From the NCBI RefSeq assembly GCF_000687475.1, contig NC_057320.1, forward strand, positions 3,844,001 through 3,908,000: a stretch of 64,000 nucleotides of DNA, given 5' to 3'. Below are positions 33,040-45,035 of this stretch, piece by piece. Position 1 is the stretch's first letter, and every line of letters begins with the position of its first letter. A model generated the notes under the pieces. The model saw only the letters and a list, made by a program, of their open reading frames with translations. It did not search any database and was not told the DNA's origin. The position numbers and the translations under genes were made by a program. This DNA is from Ustilaginoidea virens. Taxonomy: Eukaryota; Ascomycota; Sordariomycetes; Hypocreales; Clavicipitaceae.

Positions 33040-34650
33040 TAGGGCGGTAATAATAGTAGTAGTATTAGCATTAGCGACAGCGGCAGTAATAGCATCAGCA
33101 GTAGCAAAAGCAACAGCAGTAATAGCCACAGCAACAGTAATAATAATAATAGTAGTAGTATGCCGAAAAAGTCGGCATCTTTAGATAAAGGGGTAGGTGC
33201 TACTTACTCCTACTGTGCTGGTATTGCTGACCTATTATTACTAGCCCGGCGAGCTATAAGGCTGGCCTTATAACCCTTACCTAATATAAGCTAAAGACCC
33301 TGAATATTGTTACTACTCTTAAAAAGGTAAGACCTAACTAACCGAACCCTAATCCGACTAGCATTTAAATAATAATAATATAGTATAGTGCCGTATAGGG
33401 CCTAAGGCGGCGTATTTCGCATATACTATAATAGGGAAGACCTACTAACCCTTTAAACGGATTTCTAAAAACCGGGAGTCTATTCACGCCCTCTTAGGTG
33501 CCTAGGAGGTACTAGCCATAAAAGGGGAGGTATATACGAAGTGTAGGGACTATATAGAATAGGTACTAATATAGATAGGTCGATAACTACTACGCCCTCT
33601 AGTTAAAGGCGCGGTAGGTATCGATTGCCTGCAATAAGGGGAAGGTAGCGGCAGCAGCGGTAATAGTAGGGGGGAGTATCGCTCCTAGGGTGACCTAAGA
33701 GGCGTTGGACCTTAAGGAGCATAAAGTAGAAGTATTAGAGGGCATCTGGGCCGTATTAGAGTTGCTTATTTCTTAGGGGCAGAAGAGGGCGGCAGAAAGG
33801 GAGAGGGAGAGGGGGGAGAGGGAGGGGGGGCTACTATAAGGGCCGGCAGGGGAGGGGGAGGGGGGGGGGGAAAAGGGGCTTTAATATTAATATTATATCG
33901 CGTTTATCCGCCTACTATATCTCCTCTCTCCTACATCGGGATATTATTATTAGATATTAAGGGCAGTATTAAGCGGTCGGGGTCGGCCTAATGCCTTTAT
34001 AAGGGCGGGTCGCTAGAGCGACTAAGCAAGCTAGAATTAATCGAGGCGGTTAAGGCTAAGGATCTAGCGTATAAATCGGCAGGCGAGGCTTAGCTTATTA
34101 AAGGCAATAGAGATCCTTTAGCGGTCTCAGAAGAGGCTTAGGCCGGTCCTATATAGCTATTAGCGCTATCGTCTATATTTTAGGCAAAAGAGGATTAAAT
34201 AATAATAGTCTTTAGGGGCCTTTTTATATCGGTAGAGAGGCGAAGGCACAGTAAGGACTTAGCGCTAATAGAGGAAGGAGTTTAGTCTAATCTTTTCTAT
34301 ACGAAGCTAGGTAAATATAGCCAATTTATATTTAAGGAGGCTATTATAAAGCTAAATTATTATAGTTATAGATTAGAAGTCTAGGGCCCTCTCTACCGCT
34401 ATAAGCCTATGCCGCCGCTATCTCGCTCTTATAGCAGCTTAGTATTTAGACTACCTAATAAGCCACTTTTTTATTAAGCATTCCTCAGCTATCAGCTGCT
34501 ATAAGTCGAGTTCTAAAAATAGGATATATATCTAGGGTCTTTTATAATCGCTCCGCCGATAGTATTAAAGTATTACTACTACTATAGTAGAAGCGCGGTT
34601 AATTCGCTTAGCTATCCCAATCTTTACCATCCTTTCTAAAAATCGCTAGC
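33040..34650 (+). pseudogene. Unidentified plus-strand frame inside the LINE unit
   Basis: A plus-strand reading begins with Ser/Asn codons from an (AGT/AAT/AGC)n tract (33046-33159), continues MPKKSASLDKG, and later (about 33940-34500) gives Lys/Glu/Leu-balanced sequence such as LSKLELIEAVKAKDLAYKSA and SNLFYTKLGKYSQFIFKEA with only TAG/TAA interruptions. Purine bias also favours the plus strand here. At least one frame change is needed, and a Glu/Arg/Gly-rich polypurine tract lies at 33790-33880. I do not recognise the protein. It converges on the minus-strand RT. Could be a second element or a captured gene. Confidence 0.35.
33160..33178. repeat. Perfect hairpin beside a trinucleotide tract
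   Basis: ATGCCGA-AAAAG-TCGGCAT: 7-base stem, 5-base loop, immediately after the AGT/AAT tract. On the minus strand it resembles a small stem-loop near the 3' part of the LINE unit. Function unknown. Confidence 0.5.
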
Positions 34651-34669
34651 AAATATAATTTAGGTATAA

Positions 34670-36300
34670 GTCGATAGGTAGTATAGCCGCCTCAGTCTTA
34701 AGGATATCTATTAGTATAACCTTAAAGGCCCTAATAACAGTTCGAAGGTAAGATAATTATTCTATAATTAGTAATTTTACGATACCTTTTACTACCCCGC
34801 CGGGGGCAGTAAGGGTATATTAAACTCCCGCGCCAAAAGCAATAGTAGTATAAATAACCTATATATAGACCAATCGGGCCTTCCTATATTAATATCCCTA
34901 TATAGAGGCTGCTATCGCTATAAGGGCGAGTCGCTATTACTCAAGCTTTTTAGCTATTTTTACGCGGTATTTATACTACTAAAGTTTTCAGTAGATCTTA
35001 ACCCTTAGGAAACAGGCATACTACTTTAGCTAAATCGTTATAGTCTTAAATTAGATTGGTATCTTATCTACCTTATAGGTATATATAAAATAGATAAGTT
35101 TACTTTTCCCTAGGTTAAAATTAAGCCTAGCTTACTTAGACTACTCTTTATAGATTATCTATGCCTTTTCGAATAGGGTCTAGGTCTCCCCTATACTCCT
35201 CTTATACGCTATAATATTAGTATTATCTACGAACCCTAGGGTAATAATAGAGGCTACTTCTTTAAGCCTCTTATAGAGTAGTATAATATAGACTAAAAAA
35301 AGGATAAAAGAGAAGGGGGACCCTTATAAGACCCCAGCAGTAATAAGTAGGTTATTAGTTAATTTGCCCTTAAAATGAATTCGCACTATATAAGAGTTAG
35401 TAAAGCTATAGACCTATATTGCAATCTATAGCGGCAATCCTTTTTCTAAGAATAAGTAGGTAAATCGAATATAATTTACTATATTAAAGGCTGCAGATAT
35501 ATTAAGCTAGAAGAGCGAGGCGATCCCGCTATAGTGCTATACCGTATAAACTATTTTTATGAGAGTACTAAAGGCTATATCTATAGAACGATTAGCTCTA
35601 TTTCCTATCTAAAGGTCTAGGAGTAAGTTGCCTTCCTCGAGGGCGGCAGTAAGCTAACGCGCTACCGCGGCTTTTAGGACTTTACCGGTTAAATTAAATA
35701 AGGATATTAGTCTCTAGCCTCCCACTTTAGAGTATTCCTCTAGTTTCTTTCCCGGCTTTCTTAGTATAATTACATAGGCCTCTTAGAATTAAGCCGGGTA
35801 ATACCTAGTACAGTAGGACTTATTAAGAAAATAGGTAAGAGTTATAATTAAAGAGGGGCTATATACCTTAAGGAATCCTATAGGTAGCCTATCTGATCTA
35901 GGGGCCTTCTAGCTAGCTATATAATAAAGGGCGGTATAGACTTCTTTATATATAAATCTCTTATACGGCAGGAATTCTATATTAGTAAATTAGGGGAAGG
36001 TTAGGTCTAGTATATCCTTAAATATTATATAGGATTAGGGGAAGAAATATTAAGCGAGGACCTATGCTTTTTCGCTATATATAGTTGCTAAAAGGTGGCC
36101 GGGGCTAGCGTATTCGAATAATAGGATCTCCTTAAACTTAGGGGGGAGGCTACTATATAGTCTGGCCTATCGTTCTAAGGACTAGAGGTCTGTATTTTAT
36201 ACTATAGCTTTCCTTAATGCCTCTCTTTAGGAGTATTATCGCTCTTCTTATACAACCTAGGTTTAAGTAGCTTTTACATCTTAGGCGGCCCTATAGTTTT
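34670..36300 (-). pseudogene. LINE reverse transcriptase
   Basis: Minus-strand RT with LNISAAFNIVN (motif A region, about 35500), GVLQGSPxSFILF with Gln and Pro codons mutated (about 35320-35350), FVDN at 35222-35233 (catalytic FVDD with the last Asp changed to Asn) and a C-terminal segment resembling AxxxGAxVQYTP and KTEAAIP near 34680-34850. Stops at Gln/Trp codons. The order and motifs are those of fungal LINE RTs. Confidence 0.8.
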
Positions 36301-36399
36301 TAGGGGTACAGCGTACTACCTATTTTTAGTATGCTTTCTTTGCGGCAGCAGCGGCTATTTTTATACGGTTATTCTACTATAGTTCTATAGTAGGGGCTC

Positions 36400-37480
36400 T
36401 AGGGGTTTTTTTTAGGGCTATAATATCCATAATTTCTTAGAGTTAGCAAGTAAGCTATTCGGTATATATATCTATTTCTTTAGGAGAGCTAAATAGGGCC
36501 GCAGTAGCGGCAAGCATAAGGCGGTTTTTAGCTTCTACCTAAGTAAGGTATTAGTCGAGGGATTTCTAGCTGTTTTTCGGGTAGGCTTTAGCGGCTTATA
36601 AGTTACTAGTATCGATATAGATAAGCTATAGGATATAATCAGACCTAGCGAGGTCTATATTGCCGAGGTACTTAATAGTAAGGTCTTATATAACCTAGGT
36701 ATAATCTATAGTGCTATTTCTTTTATTTAGCGCTCGCCATATAATTTCGCTATAAGGGGTTGCTAGGCTGAGTCTCTACTATATTATAAGGTTAAAGAGG
36801 GTATTAATACTAAATAAGGTTCTATCCAGGCTATCCTATAAGGGATAATATATATTAAAGTCCCTAATAAATACACTTTAGGGTCGGGGCGGGAGCTTTA
36901 TAAGGTCTATAAGGGGGGTAGTCTAATTGTATTTATAGCCTGGGGAGTAGATAGAGTAAATATTAGTTTTAAAGAGGCGGACCTTATACTAATTAGATCC
37001 TTTCTCGGTAGTCTATATGCCGGGACTATACCGCTTATAGATATATATCGCCGCTTATCTGCTATAGGCTGCTAATATATATTTACTAAGGCTCGGGCTC
37101 GGCGGGGCGCAGCCAGGCATAATAGGTTTTTAGATCGCTATAATATTAGGTTCGCTTTAGTAGTAGAGTGCTATTCGTATAAAAGAGGTTTTCTTCTATA
37201 TATTCTAGTAGAGGACTAATATTATACGGATAAGTATATAGGGGTTGGTAGCGGCGGTATATCGGTAGTTATAGTAGAGGTAGAGGTCGGGGCCGGGGTA
37301 GGTATAGGCTCTAGGGCCGATAGGGTCCTAGTCTGTCCTAATATCGGGACCGGTTATAAAAACGCAGTAAAGGTATAGTTTAGTCTAGCATTAAATATTC
37401 CTCTAGAGATAGAGCCCCCTTAGTTAAGGCGGCGGCTATATTTATATAGAGAGGATCCTTTTAAGATAATACGCTTAATT
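36400..37480 (-). pseudogene. LINE endonuclease (exonuclease-endonuclease-phosphatase type)
   Basis: Between ORF1 and RT on the minus strand. The clearest motif is RDFNIYYPLQDSLD near 36820-36870, matching the GDFNxHHPxW block of LINE endonucleases with Gly-to-Arg and His-to-Tyr changes. Remaining blocks are too mutated to place with confidence. Confidence 0.6.
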
Positions 37481-38760
37481 AGTTCCCTTAGGGGCAAGGC
37501 GCTAGCTGCTTTGCGATAGTTCTATTCTGCGATAAGAGTAGTATTTATAGATATTATAGGAGGCGCTATAAAGAGCCTAGGTTGGCTAGCATAAGAATTC
37601 CTAGCTAACTCCTATTGCTTATTTAAGGTTCTATAGAGGCGGGACTATACTAGGTATAGGCTTTTATAGTTAAAATATAACTCCCTTTATCTATAGGAGA
37701 CTATTAGGCAGGCCTACTCCCCTTCCGGGTGCCTTTCCGTACTATATCAGCCGCACCATAAGGCCACTACACAATAGGCCGCGATATATCTAAACTTAAA
37801 GCAGTTATAGCACTATTTAGGGTATAGGGCGTTATTATAAGGTTTAGTTTCGAATATCTCTACCTAGTAAATAATACTAGACTTATAAAGCTTATTAGCG
37901 AGGTTAATAGAGTTTACGCCTATAATTAGGGGCGTATATATAACGGTCTTATATAGGCAGCAGGGGGAGGCTCTAATGAAGCCTTTTTTATTTACTTTAG
38001 TAAGGTTTCGGCAGATTTCTTTAGTTGCGATATTCGCTATATAGCTAGTAGGGAAATTCTTAATAATAAGACTGAATGAGCGTTAGTTTAATTCTGCCTT
38101 TTACCTAAAGGCAGGTCGGACCTAGGTCGTATCGGCGATAAGACTTTTTACTACTTCTTCTATAAAGGTAATAATAGTATCGCTGCTGTATAGCCTATGT
38201 GCCGCGACTATAGCGTTCCTAGTGGTAGCTCTATTGACGGCATCTATAATTTCGACCGGTATTTAGTTGCATAGGACCTTACTGATACTATTGCTTTTGA
38301 TCAAAATTTCCCTATGGATATATAGCGGGACTAAAAGGGGAGCGATAGTATATTAGGGTGGTATAGCAGTAGCGGCGTGTCCTCGTACCGCAATATTTGC
38401 CTAGGTAGTAGCCAGCGCCTATTTTAGGATATCCTAGAGGGCCGATTTAATAGCTTTTTCGATAGTCTTTAAAATTATATCGGTAAGGATGCCAATAGGG
38501 TCTGGGGTGGCCTTACTGCGGGCTATATTAGCTACGGTTTCTATAATTTCTTGCACTCGTCTTAGTACCGCTAGGGGGATATAATCCTAAAGCTCTTTCA
38601 TCGATTCTTTAATTATAATAGCAGCGGGTCGCTTCCGCTCCTAGGCAGGCTCGGTTTCGGTCTGGTTATACTGCGTGCTATTCGCGATCGTGGTGGTAGG
38701 ATTATAGCGGCTGTATGCAATATCGCCCCTATTCCCTCCGTCGACATCTATTACTTCATT
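37480..38760 (-). pseudogene. LINE ORF1 (Gag-like, zinc knuckle)
   Basis: Minus-strand frame with long helical stretches (VLRRVQEIIETVANIA, DIILKTIEKAIKSAL, about 38450-38600) and a C-terminal CCHC-like array QCYNCFKFRYIAAYC followed by a second cluster (WCG, STERHPEGEQAC) near 37700-37800. This organisation is characteristic of Tad1-clade ORF1. Many Gln codons are TAG. Confidence 0.75.
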
Positions 38761-38916
38761 CGCGCCCGCCGCGCCTACTCCCTAGACGCGATACGCTATA
38801 GGCGAGGGGGGTAAACGGACAAGAGGAAGCGATTAGGATTATCAGAATTGATTTTAGAGGCGGTTCCGTGCCGCTACCTAGGTGCGGGCGAAATCACGAA
38901 GAGTTTTTTTATATAT
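38761..38916 (-). other. LINE 5' untranslated region
   Basis: GC-richer segment (GCCCGCACC, GCGGCACGG words on the minus strand) ending next to the 15-base duplication. Consistent with the 5' end of the LINE. Confidence 0.5.
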
Positions 38917-38931
38917 ATATACTCTAAATAT

Positions 38932-39705
38932 AGTTGTAGTAATAGGAGTATTTATTAGAATTATTCCGTTATAATTTTTAGTATTATCTATGCCTGAGCT
39001 AGAGCCTATCTATAATTAATTAGGATAATTAATAAAAGATAAATTAGAATAGATTATCGTACGGTCTATATCTATATTTCTAGTTCATCCTTTAGGTTTA
39101 AAAGTTCTTTAATGCGATATCGGTTAATGCCCTTGAAATTTATTATCGCCTTTAGTATATTCTTATATATTACTTTATTTAGGCCCCTAGTTATTACCGG
39201 GTGACTTTCCTTTCCTCTTATAGCGGCTATAATTTTCTTATTGCTTTTATTATTAATCTTAATATAATATAGAGATCGATATAGAATGGTTCCGATAGTA
39301 TAGGCTATATAAGCTAGATATTTTTCGAAGCCGCTTAGTAGAATATCTATCGCATCTTTAACTATTTGCACTAAATTAGCAACTAAAGGGGTCTATTAGT
39401 TTTTTACTAAATCTAGTTCCTTTCGTCTATTACGTTTTATTTATTCACTAGTTTCTATCTACTATTGTCGATATCTATTAAATTTAATTAAATTAGTACG
39501 ATTCTTTAAGGAATATTAGTAGCCTATATAGCCTTATTCTCTGCAGTTAAAGTACTAATAATAATCTATATTTAGTCGAAATTTAGTATTCCTAGCATAA
39601 GCACTTATATTAGGTCTTGGACTTAATTTACTAGTCGATAGTATATTATCGTATTTAGATTTTCCATATTAACTATATGGTTTTATGCCTTTAGCTAGTC
39701 GTATT
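38932..39705 (-). pseudogene. Gypsy-X Gag C-terminus with CCHC knuckle
   Basis: Minus strand. YQYFNCREQGYIGYQYS near 39520-39590 is a C-x2-C-x4-H-x4-C knuckle in which Cys and His have become Tyr. An open 99-codon stretch (39072-39371) follows. Left end is the LINE duplicate, right end the Gypsy-Y duplicate (GTATT). Confidence 0.7.
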
Positions 39706-39947
39706 TGTCACGGGCTCGGGCTATGCCCGCGCTATAATGTGGCTAGGACTCGGGCTGCGCCCGCAATTAGCCTAAGGAGTATCGGCATAGGGTCACGAGG
39801 GCTCGCTAAGGACTCGGCCCGTGCTACGTATAGGCATAAATAGACTACTTAGAGGCCCCTATTTGGGTCTTCTTCCTTTCCTCCTTAGTCTATTTAATAT
39901 ATTTATTCGACGCCTATTCGCAATAGCCCTAGGGCCAGTCCTTTATA
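39706..39947 (+). repeat. Gypsy-Y copy 1, 5' LTR
   Basis: TGTCACGGGCTCGGGC to CAGTCCTTTATA. Contains an ATAAATAG TATA-like word (39836-39843) and AGTCTATTTAA at 39887-39897, the exact complement of the primer site. GC-rich left half. Confidence 0.94.
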
Positions 39948-39948
39948 T

Positions 39949-39959
39949 TTAAATAGACT
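39949..39959 (+). other. Gypsy-Y self-priming site
   Basis: TTAAATAGACT one base after the 5' LTR, exactly complementary to AGTCTATTTAA at 39887-39897 within the LTR. This mirrors Tf1/sushi elements, whose transcript 5' end folds back to prime reverse transcription with 11 paired bases. No tRNA 3'-end TGG match is seen. Confidence 0.65.
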
Positions 39960-39989
39960 CTCTCAGCCTTACTATTATAACCTTATATT

Positions 39990-41230
39990 ATAGAGCCGAT
40001 GATGCAGGCTATATAAGATATCGAGATAAGTATACCTAGAGAAACGGATATAGACAACCCGAGACTACAACGCCCCCAATGTAATATATATACCTAAGTA
40101 GAGCAGCTTGTATTAGGGTTATAATAGATAGAGGCGCAGATGCAGACTAATACGTAATACCTTACTACCGTTACTGCCTTGCTGTAGACCCTCTTCGCGA
40201 ATTAGTTAAATAGCTCTTAGGCTGCTCCCTAACTAGCCCCGGTTGTATAATAGAATGCCCCCCTCCCTACGGCTTAGGATACCTAGCTAAAATATAAGCC
40301 GATCCCGATAGGGGACCCCTTTAATGGCAAAAAGGCTATATTTACAGCCTAGCGGACCTTTATGCAATATAAGCTTAAAGTCGATAAGGACTTTATTAGG
40401 GACAAGAAGACCTAATAGATATTTATCTTTTAGAACCTTTTGTCTATAGTCTAATTATAGGTCGCGGCCTTCTTTAAGAATAATACGGCTTACGATTATA
40501 ATATAATAAAGTTCTTTGAATACCTCTAATATCTTTTTAAGGACCTATACCAATAGGATCGCGCTATTATTAAGCTTAAGCACTCCTTATGCTAGGGCCC
40601 TAAGGAACCTTTTGCCGCCTTTTTTATATAATTTAAAGAAAAACTTATGCTTATTAGCAGTCTTAGTTAGCCTAAGGAAGTTAAGCTTAAATACCTCTGA
40701 TTAGCGCTTAATACTCGTATAGCTAATAAAATTATTAGCCTTAGGGTCTCCTATTACAACTACTATTTAGCGGTAGACCGTTACCAATAAATTACTATCG
40801 ATATTAAGACTAGCTTAACTATTAATTACTATATGGGTTCGACCTATTCCCAATTAATATATACCTAGGATTCTAAGGGCGATATATAAATATTAGGTAT
40901 TAATAAGCTAGACTCGAAGGGTAATTAGTATATACCTAAGGCGATATAGGTCTCTAAAGAATGGCATAAAGATTATAAAAAGAAAGGCCTTTATCTTTAG
41001 TATAGCTCTCCTAATTATTGGATGTTTATATACTACCTACTGCTGGTAATCCGACCCAAAGGAGCTAAAGTAGCCTTACTTAACTTATAAGTTATAGAGG
41101 TTAAAAGTAGTAATAAAGATTAAGAAAAAGAATAGCCTTTAAACCTAATCTTATTAGAAGGCTTTAGATATGCATATAGACCCCGGCCTAATTATAAAAG
41201 GAATTAAAGGAGATCGTAAAATAAATAAAT
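39990..41230 (+). pseudogene. Gypsy-Y copy 1 Gag
   Basis: Start codon appears mutated (ATA GAG CCG at 39990, where copy 2 has ATG GAA at 57256). A capsid-like segment (FNGKKAIFTAQRTFMQYKL, then FKDLYQQDRAIIKLKHSL with Gln as stops) is followed by a CCHC knuckle near 40991-41035 in which Cys have become Tyr and His Tyr. Ends in IRPKGAKVA. Confidence 0.8.
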
Positions 41231-44200
41231 AAATACCCTTTTTTAGTACTAATTTTATATAAATCCTATATCTTTATTAATACCTTAATCGACTCAGGAT
41301 GTAACTGTTATAGCGCTATAAGCGAAAAGATAGTATAATAGTTAGGCCTCTAACTTATCCGCCTGCTATAATATAGGGAAATCGGAACGGTAGTAGATAT
41401 TTAGAGCCGTTTAGGAGAATATAAGGTAATATATTCCTCTATTACCTATATCGTCTGTATAGCAATCGATATCGATAGATAGCTATTTATAGTTATACTT
41501 TATATTATCCTAGGCCTTACCTACGATATTATCCTTAGAATGCTTTAGATAGAGCACTATAATATTATACTATAGGCGAAGTAGCACTAATTAAAGATTG
41601 GATCGATAGATAGCCTTATTATTAAAAAATCGATAAGAAGGCGATAGGGTCTGATTATAGTAAATATCTTTAGCTCGGTCTTCTATAGTATACTAAAGCA
41701 GGCAAAACGCTTTAGGGACCGGTCGACTTCTTTTATTACAATAAGCTTATAGGAGATAATATATATCTTCTGCGTTATACTGCTACCTTATTAAGACTCT
41801 ACCCTATAATCGCAGGAGCCGTAGGTACTCCTAATAGAATTATAGGAATTTATTAACCTCTTTAATAAAAAGAAGGCTTCTAGTCTCCCTCTGTATTAGG
41901 GTATATTAGACTACTATATCCAGCTTAAAAAGACTGCAGATAGGAGCCAGCTAGACCTATCTTAGGGCCTATTATATAATATGCTATAAGACTAGTTACT
42001 TAAGGTTCGGAGATAAGTAACTAACCTAATAGATAAAGGATAGATCTAAGCGAGCTCCTTATTAGTAGTAGCACTAGTCCTACTAGCTAGAAAGGGGAAT
42101 AGTAGGTAGTATTTTTGCATTAACTACTAGGCCTTTAATAAAGTTATAATCTAAGATTAATACCCCCTCCCCTTAATTAAAGAGACCTTATAATCCCTAT
42201 CCTAGGCGAAATGGTTTACTAAGATTAATATACGCATAGCATTCTATAAGATATATATTATAGAGGGCGATAAATACTTAATTGCATTCTATATATAATT
42301 CAGACTATTTAAATAGCTTATTATGCTATTTAGCCTGATTAGGGCCCTTATAACCTTTTAAAGATATATTAATAGGGCCTTAGGGAATATACTAAGAGAC
42401 TTTATAACTGCCTACCTCGATAATATTTTGATCTATATTGGGGGATTAAAGGCAGACTATATGGGGCGTATTAAAGAAGTCTTTTAATAATTGCAAAAAG
42501 CCGGCTTAAATTTAGATCTTAATAAGTGCGATTTCGTAATAAAAGAGGTCTAATACCTAGGATATATTGTAATAGCCGGAAAGGAAATCTATTTAGTCCC
42601 TAAAAAGATTAAGGCTATTTAGAACTAAGAAGCACTTATAAAATTAAAAGATATTTATAGTTTCCTCGGTTTTACTAATTTTTACTACAACTTTATCCTA
42701 GACTTTTCCCGCCTTATCGACCCTTTAGTTAGGTTAATAAAAAAAGGGGTCTTATTCTAATAGCTAGATAAAGAAGAGGCGGCATTCTAAGCATTTAAGT
42801 AGTATTTTATATTATCTTTAGTTCTCGCCTAATAGGACCCTAATAAAAAGACGGTCCTTAAGGTAGATAGTTCTAGTATAGCCTTTAGTAGCTATCTATC
42901 GTAAATCGGGGAAGATAATATATTCTACCCTATCGCATACTATTCTACTCGCTTATTAGATATAGAATAGAATTATATTATATATAATAAGGAACTCCTT
43001 ACTATTATCTTTTGCCTTAAGGTATAGTTAATAGAACTCTGCTTAATAGCCTCCCTTTTTATTATCCTTACCGACTATAAAAACCTAAAGTATTTCGCCC
43101 GACTATAAGAAATATCTAAGCGATAAGCCTAATAGGCCGAGACTTTAGTACTCTTTAATTTCTATCTTTAGTATAGGCTAAGGTTATAAGCCTAATGCCC
43201 TAATACGCTTTCTCGATAGGAATAAAAGGCAGATAGGGCAAAGCTATAAATCAGTTAGATCCTAAAACCGCTATCTATTTTAGCACTTAATATAGATAAA
43301 ATAAAAGGCGAGACGATACCGACTTTAGCCCTATAGACTACCCTACCTTATAGCCTATATATCTTTACCGACTCCTACCTTTAAGCTATTTAAGACTAAA
43401 TAATATCTAAAGATAGCATATATTAGGCCTAATAGATAGTAATCGCAAATAAAGAACGATAATTTCTAGTAGAGGCAGCAATATAAGAATAAATTGCCGA
43501 CTATACCCTAAATATATATAGCATACTCCTTTACCGGGCATAGGTATAGCTTCTATCGTTTGAGCCTTTAACTACTACGGTAATTTAATGCTATTATAAC
43601 TCGCCTATTATAGGCCACCTAGGGAAAAACATTACTTTCTAACTATTGCAATAGGATTTTTACTTTAATAATATATTATCTAAGGTAGCGAGATATATTC
43701 GGAATTGCTAATACCGCGGGGTGTATAAAAGCCGCTAATTATACTAAAGGTTATTATAACCGCTACTAATTGCGGACTACTTTTAGTTGTAGATATCGGT
43801 CGACTTTATAACCGACCTTCCTGCCTATAATGCCTCCGACCCGCGATTCCTTATAGTTATTATAGATCGCTTATCGAAATATATCTAGCTTAAGGCTATA
43901 TACTTAATGAAAGTAAAAGACTATATAGAATACTTCTAATAGTACTAATAGCACTTTTATAGCTTCCCTAAGGAGATTATTAGCGATTGAGGTTCAGATT
44001 AGGTAGGCTAATTTTAGTCTATACTATATAAATTAATTAGGACTAAGCAACTTCTATTAATAGTATACCACCCCTAAACTAATAGCGGCATAAAGCAAAT
44101 AAACTAAAAGGTATAGGCAGTCCTCTATATTATAGTTTCCTTTGATTAATACAATTAGCCATACTATCTCGCGGTATATTAACTCGCGTTAAATAACTAG

Positions 44201-44930
44201 ATATTATCTATTACCGGGTTTAGCCTAAACCGGCTGCTTAATAGGTTTAATATTCTAATTATCGCCCTACCTTTAGAGGTAACCCTAAGCTTAACTACCC
44301 CGAAAGGGCATATAGCCCTCTTTTTTAGTAACCTTAAAGAGGGATAGGAATTAACCTAAGCCGCTATCGCTTTCGCATAATAACGATAGTAAAATACTAC
44401 TAACTATTTATAACGCCTAGCTAAGTGCTTCTAGGTTAGTAATTAGGTATAATTAAACTTCTAGAATATTAAAACGAACCGCCTATATAAAAAGCTCGAT
44501 TAGGTCTCTACTAAATATATTATTATTGCTATCCTATTACCGCTTAATATCTAGCTTAATATCCTATAAAGTATCTATTTAGTTTTCTATATTAATTTAA
44601 TCGAATAAGCTGCTTCCGATCTATTACCTAATTAGGTAATAACTGATATATAACCTAGGCCCCTATTTGTCCTTCCTTAAGACTTTACAAACCTATATAA
44701 AAAGTATAAAATTAAGGAGATACTTATAACGAAGAATATATAAGGCTAGGGACGGAAATATAATATACTTATAAAGTAGAAAGGGTATAACTTACTAATA
44801 TAAGAACCCCTAAAAAACTTTAAGGATACTACCGCACGAGAAATATTTAAAGCCAAATAGGGGGATATTAGGACTTATAATAGGCCTAGCCGGGTCTCAA
44901 AATAGGGTCTATTAGACCAGTAAATAACGC
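41231..44930 (+). pseudogene. Gypsy-Y copy 1 Pol: protease, RT, RNase H, integrase, chromodomain
   Basis: Protease TLIDSGCNCYSAIS (DSG at 41291-41299). RT with AYLDNILIY at 42410-42436, catalytic YLDD changed to YLDN. RNase H KVDSSSIAFSSYLSQ near 42860. Integrase zinc HLGKN ... RNCQYRG near 43615-43725, core VDFITDLP near 43800, ISDQGSDQ near 43980 and GIKQINQK, where family Glu has become Lys. Chromodomain near 44690-44870 (YKIKEILITKNI, KGYNLLIQEPLKNF). Trp and Gln codons are mostly TAG/TAA. Confidence 0.85.
44690..44870 (+). other. Chromodomain of Gypsy-Y copy 1
   Basis: Matches the (Y/F)xVExIL...K(W)KGY...(W)EP pattern after the integrase, with Trp codons turned into stops (KQKGY, QEPL). 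Chromodomains bind methylated histone H3 tails and can direct chromovirus insertion to heterochromatin. Also present in copy 2 near 61980-62110. Confidence 0.75.
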
Positions 44931-45035
44931 CAAACGCCTACTACTATAAGCAAAATATAAAACAACAAAAATACTTTAAAAAAAAAAAAAAAACATAATA
45001 AATTAAACTAGAGCCGATATAGGCTTACCCTTAAT

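Larger units (their letters stand above)
32344..38916 (-). mobile_element. LINE-type (Tad1-like) retrotransposon unit, minus strand with an opposing left part
   Basis: Flanked by a perfect 15-base duplication ATATACTCTAAATAT (32329-32343 and 38917-38931), the length typical of LINE target-primed insertion. From the right the minus strand encodes an ORF1 with zinc knuckles, an endonuclease and an RT, in the order of fungal Tad1-clade LINEs. The minus-strand 3' end reads TTTAATAATA with no poly(A). LINE similarity fades near 34660, and the left 2.3 kb reads better on the plus strand, so the unit may be composite. Heavily RIP-mutated. Confidence 0.75.

Noticed and set aside
33040..34650. Idea that the LINE unit is a standard 5'-inverted (twin-primed) insertion
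   Set aside because: Twin priming inverts the 5' part relative to the 3' end. Here the 5' part (ORF1 to RT) is the contiguous minus-strand portion and the opposing part lies at the other side, so the geometry does not fit without extra steps.
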